DNA of 20,671 bases, taken from IMG/VR virus record IMGVR_UViG_3300024324_000101, positions 1-20,671 of that record. One strand, given 5' to 3'. The notes under the pieces were generated by a model. It worked only from the letters and a program-made list of their open reading frames with translations. It was not told the DNA's origin and made no database searches. This DNA is from a virus. Below, one piece after another: positions 5,771 to 14,900 of the stretch. The translations under genes were made by a program, and so were the position numbers. Each line of letters starts with the position of its first letter. Positions within the stretch are counted from its first letter, which is position 1.

Positions 5771-6610
5771 ATGTCTGTATCCCTATCTACCAACTTCATC
5801 ACGCTGTTCGACAGCGAAGTGAAGCAAGCATATCAGGCCGGTCAAGACCTGATGGGCACATGTCGCGCACGTTCCGGTGTTATCGGATCCACCGTGCAAT
5901 TCCCGAAACTCGGCAAAGGCGTTGCGACTGTTCGCACACCTCAGACTGATGTCGTACCGTTGAACCTCGTACACACAAATGCGACGGCGACACTGTCCGA
6001 CTACATCGCTCCCGAATATTCGGATATCTTCAATCAGGCCAAAGTCAACTACCAAGAACGCGCTGAACTTGTTCAGGCCGTTGGTAGCGCCATTGGTCGC
6101 CGCGCAGATCAACTGAAGCTCGACGCTTTGGCTGCGTCTGGCACATCCCTGACCGTGTCAAACGACATCGGTGGTACAGACACCAACATCAACGTAGCCA
6201 AGCTGCGTGAGGCCAAGCGCCTGATGGATGGTGCCAACGTACCGAAAGCTGACCGCCACATGGCAATCAGTGCCGATGGCCTGTCGAATCTTCTGTCCGA
6301 AACTGAAGTCGGTTCTGCCGATTACAACAACGTCAAGGCGTTGGTTTCTGGCGAAGTGTCTCACTACCTCGGCTTCAACGTCATCTCACTTGGTGACCGC
6401 GACGAAGGTGGTTTGGCAATCGATGGTTCGTCTGACCGGACATGCTTTGCCTGGCACAAATCTGCACTCGGTTACGCCGAGGGCATCGCCCAAAAGACAA
6501 ACATCGATTGGATCCCCGAGAAGACTTCTTGGCTGGTCGCAAGCATGTTGTCTGCCGGTGCCGTCGCCATCGACGACGAAGGCATCGTTATCATCACGGC
6601 TCGCGAGTAA
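5771..6610 (+). CDS. Major capsid protein
   Basis: 279 residues, directly after scaffold and its leader. The sequence begins SVSLSTNFITLFDSEVKQAY, a pattern of the HK97-fold 'phage capsid protein' type seen in podo- and siphophages that carry a separate scaffold. YIAPEYSDIFNQAKVNYQER and QAVGSAIGRRADQLKLDALA form the expected long (spine) helix region. VAKLREAKRLMDGANVPKAD and RHMAISADGLSNLL match the P-domain segment common in this family, and the end has GAVAIDDEGIVIITARE. The protein is shorter than T7 gp10A (345 residues). No cleavable delta domain is evident, in keeping with a separate scaffold. Codon choice is C/A-ending and typical of the module, consistent with high expression. No frameshift signal for a second, longer form is seen at the 3' end. 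Confidence 0.92.
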   Translation: MSVSLSTNFITLFDSEVKQAYQAGQDLMGTCRARSGVIGSTVQFPKLGKGVATVRTPQTDVVPLNLVHTNATATLSDYIAPEYSDIFNQAKVNYQERAELVQAVGSAIGRRADQLKLDALAASGTSLTVSNDIGGTDTNINVAKLREAKRLMDGANVPKADRHMAISADGLSNLLSETEVGSADYNNVKALVSGEVSHYLGFNVISLGDRDEGGLAIDGSSDRTCFAWHKSALGYAEGIAQKTNIDWIPEKTSWLVASMLSAGAVAIDDEGIVIITARE

Positions 6611-6623
6611 TCGCCAGACCAAC

Positions 6624-6650
6624 CTGAACTGAACTGAACAAAGGAGTTCA
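6624..6650 (+). promoter_or_regulatory. CTGAA repeats and Shine-Dalgarno in hairpin loop
   Basis: CTGAA occurs three times in tandem at 6624-6638. The last TGAAC (6635-6639) pairs with GTTCA (6646-6650). This puts the ribosome-binding sequence AAAGGA exactly in the six-base loop, three bases before ATG 6653. An exposed loop would favour initiation. The earlier TGAAC copies offer alternative pairing partners. Confidence 0.4.
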
Positions 6651-6652
6651 AA

Positions 6653-6934
6653 ATGGCTTTCGCAAGAGCAAATTGGCAACCACTGGGCGGCATGGCCAAA
6701 CGAGGCAATGCCCCCGCACTCTGGAGCTACAAAACGACTGACGCACTTACAGACGTTGATGGCGCCGGTTATTTTAACGATGTGTCCGACGATGTCACAG
6801 TCGGAGACATGATCTACTCATTCGCAAGCACTAGCGGAACAGCAACAGCCTCTTGGCATGTTGTCGTATCCAACGCTTCCGGCGTAGTGGATGTTGCTGA
6901 CGGCAACGCAATGGCTGTCGTTGACAGTGACTAA
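6653..6934 (+). CDS. Small capsid-associated (decoration-like) protein
   Basis: 93 residues, following the capsid gene by 42 bases with AAAGGAG before the ATG. It begins AFARANWQPLGGMAKRG, then APALWSYKTTDALTDVDGAG, YFNDVSDDVTVGDMIYSF and a beta-rich remainder ending in VVDVADGNAMAVVDSD. Proteins with this start and the YFND...VGD.I pattern are common beside capsid genes in marine and other phages and are usually listed as virion components. Location and beta-rich make-up suggest a capsid decoration or head-fibre role, but there is no diagnostic motif. It is the last gene before the terminator, and is likely co-transcribed with the capsid gene from further upstream. Confidence 0.7.
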   Translation: MAFARANWQPLGGMAKRGNAPALWSYKTTDALTDVDGAGYFNDVSDDVTVGDMIYSFASTSGTATASWHVVVSNASGVVDVADGNAMAVVDSD

Positions 6935-6942
6935 CTAAAACT

Positions 6943-6973
6943 GGTCGGGGGGCTTCGGCCCCCCAGCCTTTTA
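6943..6973 (+). terminator. Rho-independent terminator after capsid genes
   Basis: GGGGGGC (6947-6953), a TTCG tetraloop and GCCCCCC (6958-6964) form a seven-pair G-C hairpin nine bases after the preceding stop. It can be extended by flanking GG/CC pairs across a mismatch, and CTTTTA follows at 6968-6973. Its place just after the capsid genes mirrors the T-phi terminator of T7. The T-run is short, so partial read-through into the tail genes is likely. Confidence 0.85.
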
Positions 6974-6985
6974 CCGGAGATCTCG

Positions 6986-7615
6986 ATGGCTCTAGGTGAC
7001 ACAGACGTATCAATCTGCGCTCATGCTCTGCTACTCCTCGGAGAAGCCGAGATTTCTTCGTTTAGCGACGGCACTGCCCGGGCAGGTATCTGTGATGCCA
7101 TCTACTCGGACATCAGGGCCCAAGCCTTGTCGATGTATCCTTGGTCGTTCTCGATGAAGAAAGTGGTCTTGGCCCAGTCGGTCACTGCCCCGATCAACGA
7201 ATGGACATACGCTTACCCGATGCCATCTGACAGCCTGACGTTAGCGCCTCGGGCCGTCTTCAATTCCACATCAACCGGCGTCACCCCCCTGACATCAGGG
7301 TGGGAATTGTACGAGGCCGCGGTCCTGACAGATCAGTCGATCATCGTCATCGATTATCAGTACCAGACTGATGAAGCCGACATGCCGGCGCACTTTGTCT
7401 TGCTGCTAAAATACCTGATGGCCATGCACTTGGCCGAGCCCGTCACTGACCAGATCTCTAAAGGCCAGCATTGGGAACGCATCGCGATCGGCAACCCATC
7501 GGAGGGCGGTCGAGGCGGTCAATTCCGACAGGCCGCAGCCATCGATGGCATGGGCCAGCCCTCATCATTTATTCAGGACTACCCGCTCATCGATGCCAGA
7601 CAGACGTTGAGCTAA
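6986..7615 (+). CDS. Tail tubular protein A (head-tail adaptor)
   Basis: 209 residues, close to the 196 of T7 gp11. This protein forms the ring that joins portal to tail nozzle. Typical features are the start TDVSICAHALLLLGEAEISS, followed by YSDIRAQALSMYPWSFSMKK, a hallmark of gp11-like and related adaptor proteins. EWTYAYPMPSDSLTLAPRAV, then IDYQYQTDEADMPAHF and the helix FVLLLKYLMAMHLAEPVTDQ come next. The start ATG has CCGGAGATCTCG upstream and lies just after the terminator, so it depends on read-through or on a promoter I cannot recognise. It is followed three bases later by its partner, tail tubular protein B. Confidence 0.9.
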   Translation: MALGDTDVSICAHALLLLGEAEISSFSDGTARAGICDAIYSDIRAQALSMYPWSFSMKKVVLAQSVTAPINEWTYAYPMPSDSLTLAPRAVFNSTSTGVTPLTSGWELYEAAVLTDQSIIVIDYQYQTDEADMPAHFVLLLKYLMAMHLAEPVTDQISKGQHWERIAIGNPSEGGRGGQFRQAAAIDGMGQPSSFIQDYPLIDARQTLS

Positions 7616-7618
7616 TCA

Positions 7619-9664
7619 ATGTCCAGATCGATCAAGGTTCAAACAAACTTTGCAGTCGGTGAGATCAACCCTGAACTCCGGGGCAGGATCGACATCGTGC
7701 AATATGAATCCGCACTTGAACGTGCGCGGAACGTCATCATCAAGCCGCAGGGCATCGCTGAACGGCGCCCGGGTATGAGATACGAACACACCATCCCGAG
7801 TGCCGCTACACCTGAATCCGGCGTTCGCCTTGTGCCTTTCTCGTTCTCAACGACACAGACATATATGCTGTTGTTTGTGAATAACCGGATGTATGTCTAC
7901 AAGGAAGGCGTCCTTCAGACTAACATCAACGGATCCGGCAACGATTATCTGGTAACGACCATCGCGTCGGCCTCACTATCATCTTTGTACTGGACACAGT
8001 CCGCCGATACCTTGTTGCTGTTTCAGGAAGACCTGATTCCACAGCAAATCGTTCGAGGCGGTTCTCACACCACTTGGACGATCTCTGCCATCACTTGGGA
8101 CTTCACCCCCCTGTACTTGTTCACGGCATCTGAGACGGCCCCTGCGGCAACCCTGACCCCTGATGTGACCGAGGGCAACGTAACCCTCACAGCATCGGCT
8201 GGTGTGTTCGTTGCCGGCGATGTAGGAGATCAGATCTATGTCGATAACGGGTTCGGGCGTGTCAGGATAACAGGGTTCACATCTACGACTGTGGTCACTG
8301 GTGTGACGCTGGTTCCATTCTTCGACACCTCGGCTATCGCGTCCGCGGCATGGACGCTCGAAGGTGGCTGGGAAGACGCATGGTCTGCCAGCAAAGGCTA
8401 CCCGAGGACCGCGACCTTCCATGAGGGCCGTCTGATTATCGGGGGGTCCAAGTCGTTGCCGACAACCGTCTGGGGCTCGAAGGTCGGAGAATATTTCAAC
8501 TTCGACAAGGCCGCGTCTCTCGATGATGAGGGCCTCGAGGCAACCATCGATACAGATCTGGTCAACGCTGTGACAGCGATTCACTCTGGCCGTGATCTAC
8601 AGATATTCACAACGGGCACTGAGTTCATTTTGCCCCAGTTGGACGGTGCCCCACTAACACCGTCCAACTTTATTCCCAAGCCATCAACCCGCCGCGGATC
8701 CGAGGTCGGAATCCGGCCCCAGAGTACCGAGGGCGGGACGCTGTTTCTCCAGCGCGGTGGCAAGGCGATCAGAGAGTTCCTGTTCACAGATACACAAGGC
8801 AGTTACATCGCCAACGATGTCAGCCTGTTGTCTTCCCACTTGTTGCAGGGGCCCACCAACATGGCCATGCGCCGGGGCACCAACGTGGATGAGGGCGATC
8901 TGCTTCTGGTCGTTAATGGCGACGATGGCACGATGGCTGCTTTCACGATTCTGCGGACGCAAAACGTCATCGCTCCCAGCCTTCTGTCTACCGAGGGCAG
9001 CTACCTCGATGTCGCTGTCGAGGACGCGGACACGCCGCTGGTTTACATGGTTGTCGAGCGTGAGATTAACAGTTCTACGGTTTATTATGTCGAACTGTTC
9101 GACAGCAATTACACAACAGATTCCGCAGTCCAGTATTCGGGCGGATCTCTGCCCGGGACAACGACGATGACGGGCTTGACGCACCTCGAGGCTGAGACGA
9201 TCAAAGTCATCGCAGACGATGCCATCCTGACTGATGAGCTTGTCGATGGTTCCGGCGAAATCGTCACCGACCGTGTCGCGACAACATACATCGAAGCCGG
9301 TCTGGAATACCCAACATTTACTGATGCACTCGCGGACGGGGCCACAAAGACAACGCCGCTCCTTCGCACCATGCCGGTTGAGACGCACCTGAAGTCTGGC
9401 CCGATCATCGGGTTCAAGAAACGGATCGTCCAGGCATCGATCATTCTTGATGACACGCAAGCGATCACTGTGAATGGCGAGGCTGTACCTTTCCGGCGCC
9501 TCGATAACATGTCTCTCGATTCCGGCATCGCATTTTTCACAGGAACAAAACGCGCCGGCCCTTTTCTCGGATACGACTATGAGGGCCAAATTGAAGTCAC
9601 TCAGGATGAGCCGTTATTCATGACGCTGCTCGCCCTCGAGTACAAAGTATCGGTAGGTCAATAA
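7619..9664 (+). CDS. Tail tubular protein B (nozzle)
   Basis: 681 residues, compared with 794 for T7 gp12. It builds the hexameric nozzle of the short tail and carries the fibre attachment surface. The N-terminus is diagnostic: NFAVGEINPELRGRIDIVQY, then ALERARNVIIKPQGIAERRP. A later part reads GKAIREFLFTDTQGSYIAND and LVVNGDDGTMAAFTILRTQN, as in gp12-like beta-propeller modules. The C-terminal part has GLTHLEAETIKVIADDAILT, YIEAGLEYPTF and KRIVQASIILDDTQAI, which recur in the same family. The Shine-Dalgarno is weak (GAG in TTGAGCTAATCA), so translation probably relies on coupling to the upstream gene, three bases away. The stop overlaps the next ATG (TAATG). Confidence 0.9.
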   Translation: MSRSIKVQTNFAVGEINPELRGRIDIVQYESALERARNVIIKPQGIAERRPGMRYEHTIPSAATPESGVRLVPFSFSTTQTYMLLFVNNRMYVYKEGVLQTNINGSGNDYLVTTIASASLSSLYWTQSADTLLLFQEDLIPQQIVRGGSHTTWTISAITWDFTPLYLFTASETAPAATLTPDVTEGNVTLTASAGVFVAGDVGDQIYVDNGFGRVRITGFTSTTVVTGVTLVPFFDTSAIASAAWTLEGGWEDAWSASKGYPRTATFHEGRLIIGGSKSLPTTVWGSKVGEYFNFDKAASLDDEGLEATIDTDLVNAVTAIHSGRDLQIFTTGTEFILPQLDGAPLTPSNFIPKPSTRRGSEVGIRPQSTEGGTLFLQRGGKAIREFLFTDTQGSYIANDVSLLSSHLLQGPTNMAMRRGTNVDEGDLLLVVNGDDGTMAAFTILRTQNVIAPSLLSTEGSYLDVAVEDADTPLVYMVVEREINSSTVYYVELFDSNYTTDSAVQYSGGSLPGTTTMTGLTHLEAETIKVIADDAILTDELVDGSGEIVTDRVATTYIEAGLEYPTFTDALADGATKTTPLLRTMPVETHLKSGPIIGFKKRIVQASIILDDTQAITVNGEAVPFRRLDNMSLDSGIAFFTGTKRAGPFLGYDYEGQIEVTQDEPLFMTLLALEYKVSVGQ

Positions 9665-10206
9665 TGGTCGCAGCGGTCCCATATGTTGCACTAGCCATGA
9701 CAGCCGCCTCGGCTGTCGGCCAGTACCAAGCCGGCAAGGCACAGGCGGCATCGATGGAAGGCCAAGCCAACGCGGTCGATGCACAGTCATCGGTCACAAA
9801 GTTGGCTGGGCGCCAGAACGCCTTGCAGCATAAACGACAGGCGGTTGCCTCTCTCGATAATGTCTTGAGGGCGATGGCCTCGAACAATGCCCGTGCGGGT
9901 GCGGGGCACATCGATGCCGACAGCGGATCGATCTCCTCGATCAATAATGAGATCCTTTCGATCGGCGTTCGAGATGTCTCGACAGCGTCGGCAAACGAAA
10001 CCATCACCCGCGGCATGGCTGGATATCAGGCAACCCTGCAAAATGATCAGGCTGCGCGGCTTCGAGCCGGTGCCCCTGTCGCACGACGCACTGGTGTATT
10101 CAACGCAATGGCCGTCATGGGCCAAGGCATGATGTCAGGCGCACAGGTCGGAGCGTTTGGGTCTAGCACCTCGGCAACCGGCAACGTCCTCGGAAAGCCG
10201 GCATAA
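9664..10206 (+). CDS. Internal virion protein, gp14-like
   Basis: 180 residues, close to T7 gp14 (196). In T7 this protein forms the outer-membrane part of the ejected DNA channel. The N-terminus has a hydrophobic, Ala-rich segment (AAVPYVALAMTAASAVGQYQ) followed by a long helix with many Ala, Gln and Asn (MEGQANAVDAQSSVTKLAGR). Then comes the polar repeat-like segment MASNNARAGAGHIDADSGSI, common to gp14-like proteins. The Gly/Ala/Met-rich C-terminus could be membrane-active. Order (tail tube B, then this, then a 585-residue helical protein) matches T7 genes 12-14-15. Starts and stops overlap as TAATG on both sides, suggesting translational coupling. Assignment rests on size, position and composition. 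Confidence 0.75.
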   Translation: MVAAVPYVALAMTAASAVGQYQAGKAQAASMEGQANAVDAQSSVTKLAGRQNALQHKRQAVASLDNVLRAMASNNARAGAGHIDADSGSISSINNEILSIGVRDVSTASANETITRGMAGYQATLQNDQAARLRAGAPVARRTGVFNAMAVMGQGMMSGAQVGAFGSSTSATGNVLGKPA

Positions 10207-11963
10207 TGGCAGCGCGGGATCTCCTCAAGCCACAGTCCTCGCTCGGCAGCGTTGCGCCGATCTCGCTCCCCGGCGTCTCGATGCCAACCGGCCCAGACCC
10301 CCTTCTGGCTGCGACCGCGAACATGGCCAACAGCCTGTCGCAGCGCATCGGCCAGATGTCTCAAACGATGTTCAAGGTCGCCGGCACACAGGCCGAGGCG
10401 AAGGGTGCCGCAGCCGGCGTTCAGAACGCGCCATCGATCGAAGAAATCAAGTGGGCGAAGAAACACGGGCAGAGCGTAACGCTCCCCGGCGATGCTGGCT
10501 CGATCAACATTCAGGAACAGGCAGCGTATGCGTCATCGCTCAAACTGACAGAAGCACGTTATGGATCTCTGGCCCGGGAAGCCGCACTGGGCGAGGTCAC
10601 CAAGGCCTTCATGTCGGATGGCGAGATCAAGCCGGACTTGCTGCAAAAAAGACTGAATGATGTTCTGGAATCTTACACGGGATCTCTGGCCAGTGTCTCT
10701 CAGGCGGGTGCCGCGAAACTCGACATCGATCTCCGCAACCAGTTCAACAATCAACTGGTCGCCTACAGCCGGGAATGGCACAGCAAAGACACCAAGCAGC
10801 GTCGGGCCAAGGCGGTTGCCAGAGCGCACAACATCCTGCCCGAGGTCGCTGGATATGTAGTTGGAGACTCAAAGACGCGGCAAGACGTCGGCATCGCTGA
10901 ACATGCCACCAGTATGCTAGAGCGTGAAGTCTTAAACATGACTGTTGAAGGCGTCCCGACTTCGACCATCGAAGCCTACAAAACCACATTCCAGAAACGC
11001 CTGGACAATGCGCTCATCACATCGGTGACCCAGTGGTCGCAGGGCAGTGAAGCCGGTGGTCCTCTGGAAGCCTTCAGCAAGCTGTCGAAGGGCACGGCTC
11101 CTGAAGGAGTAATGGACGCATTTGAGTCCCTGCCGGCCAGCAAGCAAAACACATTGAAAACTGACATCTGGGCCGCGCACACCAGAGAGCAGTCGATCGA
11201 GGAAGACAGGCAAAAGGTCATCGATGACGCTCATGATGCTGTTGTTGAAATGCACACAACAAACTTCTATTCCGCTCTTCTGACTGGCGACCACGGGACG
11301 ATGAGAACAATCATTGACACGTTGACCGTGGTAGACCCGGACACCGCTGGCAGACTGATTCCCTTGCTCTCCAAATCAGGTGATGCCGGAACTGATGATG
11401 CCGGGATTGTGCGTGACATTTCTCTCCGCATTGCCGAGGGGCAAACAGACCCTACCCAGAGAACCTACATCAAATATGACATCATCTCTGCCATGAAGGA
11501 CGGCACGTTGACGACTGGAACCGGCAAACATTTGATGCAAAATCTGAGTGCTTCCCGGTCGCATGTATTCAAGGCGGCACAGGCTGAGTTGAAGAGCAAG
11601 ACACGATACAATACTGCCATGAACCGGATTAACCCGGGGCCGGAAGATGACGCAGCCTTGCGCCTGTATGAGCGAGTGATGGCCAAGCTGCATTTGGCAT
11701 CCGCAGATCCTGAGGCCGACCTGATGGTTGTGGTAGAAACCGAGATCGAAAACGAACAGGGCCGAATCCACGCCGCTATGGTTGAAGAGGCCAGAGAGAC
11801 GTTGGCATCGATCCCTCTTTTCAACTCTGTCGAGATTGTTGAACAGACTACAGAGGGCCTGAAGAACGGAACAATCAAACCATTCGGATCTGTCAAGATA
11901 CTCGACTATCAGAGGGCCTTGAGGGCGGTAAAAACAATCAACAAATGGGGCACTGCAAAATGA
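10206..11963 (+). CDS. Internal virion protein, gp15-like
   Basis: 585 residues, almost wholly alpha-helical by composition. After a Leu/Pro-containing start (about residues 1-40), helical segments such as LLAATANMANSLSQRIGQMS and LKLTEARYGSLAREAALGEV run to the end. Size, position after a gp14-like gene and lack of any enzymatic motif suggest the gp15 counterpart (T7 gp15, 747 residues), which makes a periplasmic tunnel during ejection. No transglycosylase or lysozyme motif is visible. The start is coupled as TAATG with the previous gene. The stop TGA overlaps the next ATG (ATGA at 11960). Direct sequence recognition is weak, so confidence comes mostly from synteny. Confidence 0.65.
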   Translation: MAARDLLKPQSSLGSVAPISLPGVSMPTGPDPLLAATANMANSLSQRIGQMSQTMFKVAGTQAEAKGAAAGVQNAPSIEEIKWAKKHGQSVTLPGDAGSINIQEQAAYASSLKLTEARYGSLAREAALGEVTKAFMSDGEIKPDLLQKRLNDVLESYTGSLASVSQAGAAKLDIDLRNQFNNQLVAYSREWHSKDTKQRRAKAVARAHNILPEVAGYVVGDSKTRQDVGIAEHATSMLEREVLNMTVEGVPTSTIEAYKTTFQKRLDNALITSVTQWSQGSEAGGPLEAFSKLSKGTAPEGVMDAFESLPASKQNTLKTDIWAAHTREQSIEEDRQKVIDDAHDAVVEMHTTNFYSALLTGDHGTMRTIIDTLTVVDPDTAGRLIPLLSKSGDAGTDDAGIVRDISLRIAEGQTDPTQRTYIKYDIISAMKDGTLTTGTGKHLMQNLSASRSHVFKAAQAELKSKTRYNTAMNRINPGPEDDAALRLYERVMAKLHLASADPEADLMVVVETEIENEQGRIHAAMVEEARETLASIPLFNSVEIVEQTTEGLKNGTIKPFGSVKILDYQRALRAVKTINKWGTAK

Positions 11964-14900
11964 GCGACCTCGACCAAGCCCCTGAAGACGTTATCGGAGA
12001 AACCCGGGCAGTACAGCAAGACGGCACGTTGACGCCACTGCGGATGTCGGCCTCGAAGCCTCGCGTCAATCCGGCGGCAAATATCGATGAGATCTTGTTG
12101 CAGGATCAGGCTGCGAGAGGTGTTGCTGCCGAGATGAACGTACCTCTCCAACTGAACACCAACGAACACGGCGCCGTTTACTACACGCCGCAGTTCCCTG
12201 ACATCGATCCTGTCGGCATCGAGAACCAACAGCCCCTGCCTACAGAACAGACATGGGGAGATGTTGCAGTCGGCGTTCCCGAGGCCATCGCACATGGCCT
12301 GTCTACCGGCCTTGGCAACATCAATGAATTGCTGCCGATCCCCGGTGGTTGGGTCACTGATGATGGCCAGCCTGTCACCAACGTCAAACAGGCTATGGAT
12401 GTGTTCGGCAAGTGGATTCAGGGCGGGACTGAAGGCCCCCTGACAATGGGCAAGCCTGAAGGCGTGACGCTCGGCCTTGTGTCAGGAATCAGTCAGGTCT
12501 TGCCGGGAATGATCCCAGCCATCAAGCTGGCAAAGGCCGCCGGCATGGGCCCGATTCTCGCTGACGTTGTCGGCGGGTTTGTGGGCGACATCGTCACCTC
12601 ATCGGAAGTCGAGGCGGAGCAACTTGTAAAATTATTCGGATCAGTTGCGTCTAAAGAAGGCGCTGCGGCCCTGACAGAGTTCATGAAGGATGAGAACGGC
12701 GACATCGACAAGCTGAAGGCACGACTGATTGCCGGCGTCCCGGGGCTTATCGCGGGGCCAGCGATACACGGCGTTGTCAAGTTGGCATCGATGGCGAGAA
12801 AAAGCTCCGGCGGTCAGGCCCTCATTAAGCAGTTTGTCAAAATGATGGCTGATGAAAGCGGTGAAGTGAAGTTGCCGGGGATGGGTGCCGGCGGCAGGGT
12901 CAAAATGGGCCAGGATATGCAGCCAACAGGCAAGGCCCCGACACCGGATGAACTGACGGCGGCAAGGGCTGAAACAGTCAAGGATGGCGTCACAGTAGCC
13001 CAGCGCCTCGATACAATTATTCCACAGGCAGAGCGCGTCGATGGCGGCGTCTTCCGGCATGGGATGCCCAATGGCAAAGAGTGGTCAACCCTGACGCCAA
13101 AAGAACTGGCCAAGCGCGGCCCGGGCGCAACATTCAAGGACACAGATCTCGATCGTATCTGGAACGAAACACTGGCAGAGGTCAGTGCCGCGGCTCGGGA
13201 CGCAGTCGAGAGAACCGGCGCAACATGGACAGCGTTCAAGGCAAACGATTGGGACAAGGCATTGCGTCTGCCTCTCCGGTCACAGCTTTGGTATGAGTTG
13301 TCTGGCGAACAGTTCGCGAAGTTACTGCCGGATCTGACACACAATGAGTTCATGATGTTTGTCGACCTGATCGGCGCGACATCTGCACGGGCCAAGCCCC
13401 TCGAGAATCTCCAACGGTCATTGGCCGTTCTCTCCCAGCGCAAACGTGGCGTCCCTGTCGATGTCGACCTGACGATTCAGAAGTCTGTCGAAGATGCCCT
13501 GATGAGAAATGGCACAGAGATCTCAAGTGCCCTCGGCAACAAGACGGGGATGTTCTCTGACACCCTCGCGATGGTTGGCGGCGTCCAGACGCGATACCCC
13601 ATCAGCGTAAATGATGTCTGGGTCGGTGACATGTTTGGTATCGACGGCAAACTGATGACGGCGAACCAGTCGCTTCATGAGGTGTTCGGCAAGTACATGA
13701 ACAAGCTTCGAGACCTCACAAACGTCGGTGCAAAAAAGGGCGATGTCAGGCATCAAAGCTGGCAACTACAGGCCCGGGGCTGGGTACAAGCACGATCAGC
13801 CGCTGACGGCATCGACACATCGAAAGCTGCGTCCGACATCGATGGATCAGACTACGCCGGGGAATGGAGCAAGATCGTCGCAAGGCTCGAGGATGCTGGC
13901 ATCAGTGTCCCGGGCGGAAAGATCACAGACAAGATCCTGATGGACCCCCGAGTCGCTGACGCCCTGCGCCCGACAACGCCGGCATTTAGATCTGCGCCAA
14001 AGGCGACAGTCGAGTTCGGTACTTTGCTCACGGCAAACGGCAGGGCTGCACACAAGGCATATTCACAGGCAGTCGAATCCGGCAACGCAAAGACGGTCGA
14101 AGAGTACGAAGGGGCACTGGCCAGTGCCCTGTACAATTCAGGCCAAGGCGCGACTGCTTGGGAGAAGGCCGTCAGGGTTGCGACTAATTCTTCAGACAAG
14201 GTGACCCGGATCAATACCGCCAGTGGCGCGGATCCATTTGCCTTCTCTGGCACCTTCGAGGGGGCTGTCGGCGCGAACATCCGAATCCCTCTCAAGGACA
14301 TGACGCCTGACCAGATAGCCTACTTTAATGCTGTCGCCGGCAAGGGCCTGAAACAAAAGGCAATGGCTGCGGCAGAGATCCATCGTATCGGCAAGACAGA
14401 TCCTCTGCCGGCTGGAGCCATTGAAACCGCCTCTGTGATGTTCGACCATTCGGGCGCAGTGCCCAAAGATATGATCGGAGACTTCGCTGACGCCCTCGGG
14501 GCTGGGTTCGAGGTATCCGCCGCGAAACACCCGGGGAGCTTGGTTTTTGACATCAATCCCAAGTTCGATGACGCTGGAAATGCAGTCGGCCCGACAGCAG
14601 CAGAGTTGGATGCCGCCGTTGACATTATGGCCAAAAAGCACAATATAAAGAACGCCAAAGCGTTCAGGGCTGCATTCAAATCAGAGTACGGCAAGAACTA
14701 TGTGGAAGACCCGGGCGATCAAACGGCGTATAATGCGATCATTGACGCTACATTAAGGGAGTGGACAACCGATGTCAGACAACAAGTCAAAGCCATCACA
14801 GGCGACTCAGTCACCGACAAGCAAATCGAAGTCTGGCTCAACGGGGCAACAAGCAAGCTCCCCGTCACAAAGTCAAAGCTCCCTGATGGGGTCGAAATAT

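Noticed and set aside
6560-6632. Programmed frameshift at the end of the capsid gene, as for T7 gp10A/10B
   Set aside because: I see no slippery heptamer near the stop, and the alternative frame ends within 22 bases.
6921-6960. TTGACA at 6921-6926 as a promoter for the tail genes
   Set aside because: It is within the end of a coding region, no -10 box follows at a usable distance, and the terminator hairpin occupies the downstream bases.
8684-9589. 301-codon minus-strand frame opposite the nozzle gene
   Set aside because: The + strand frame is a clear tail tubular protein B; the antisense translation has no family resemblance.
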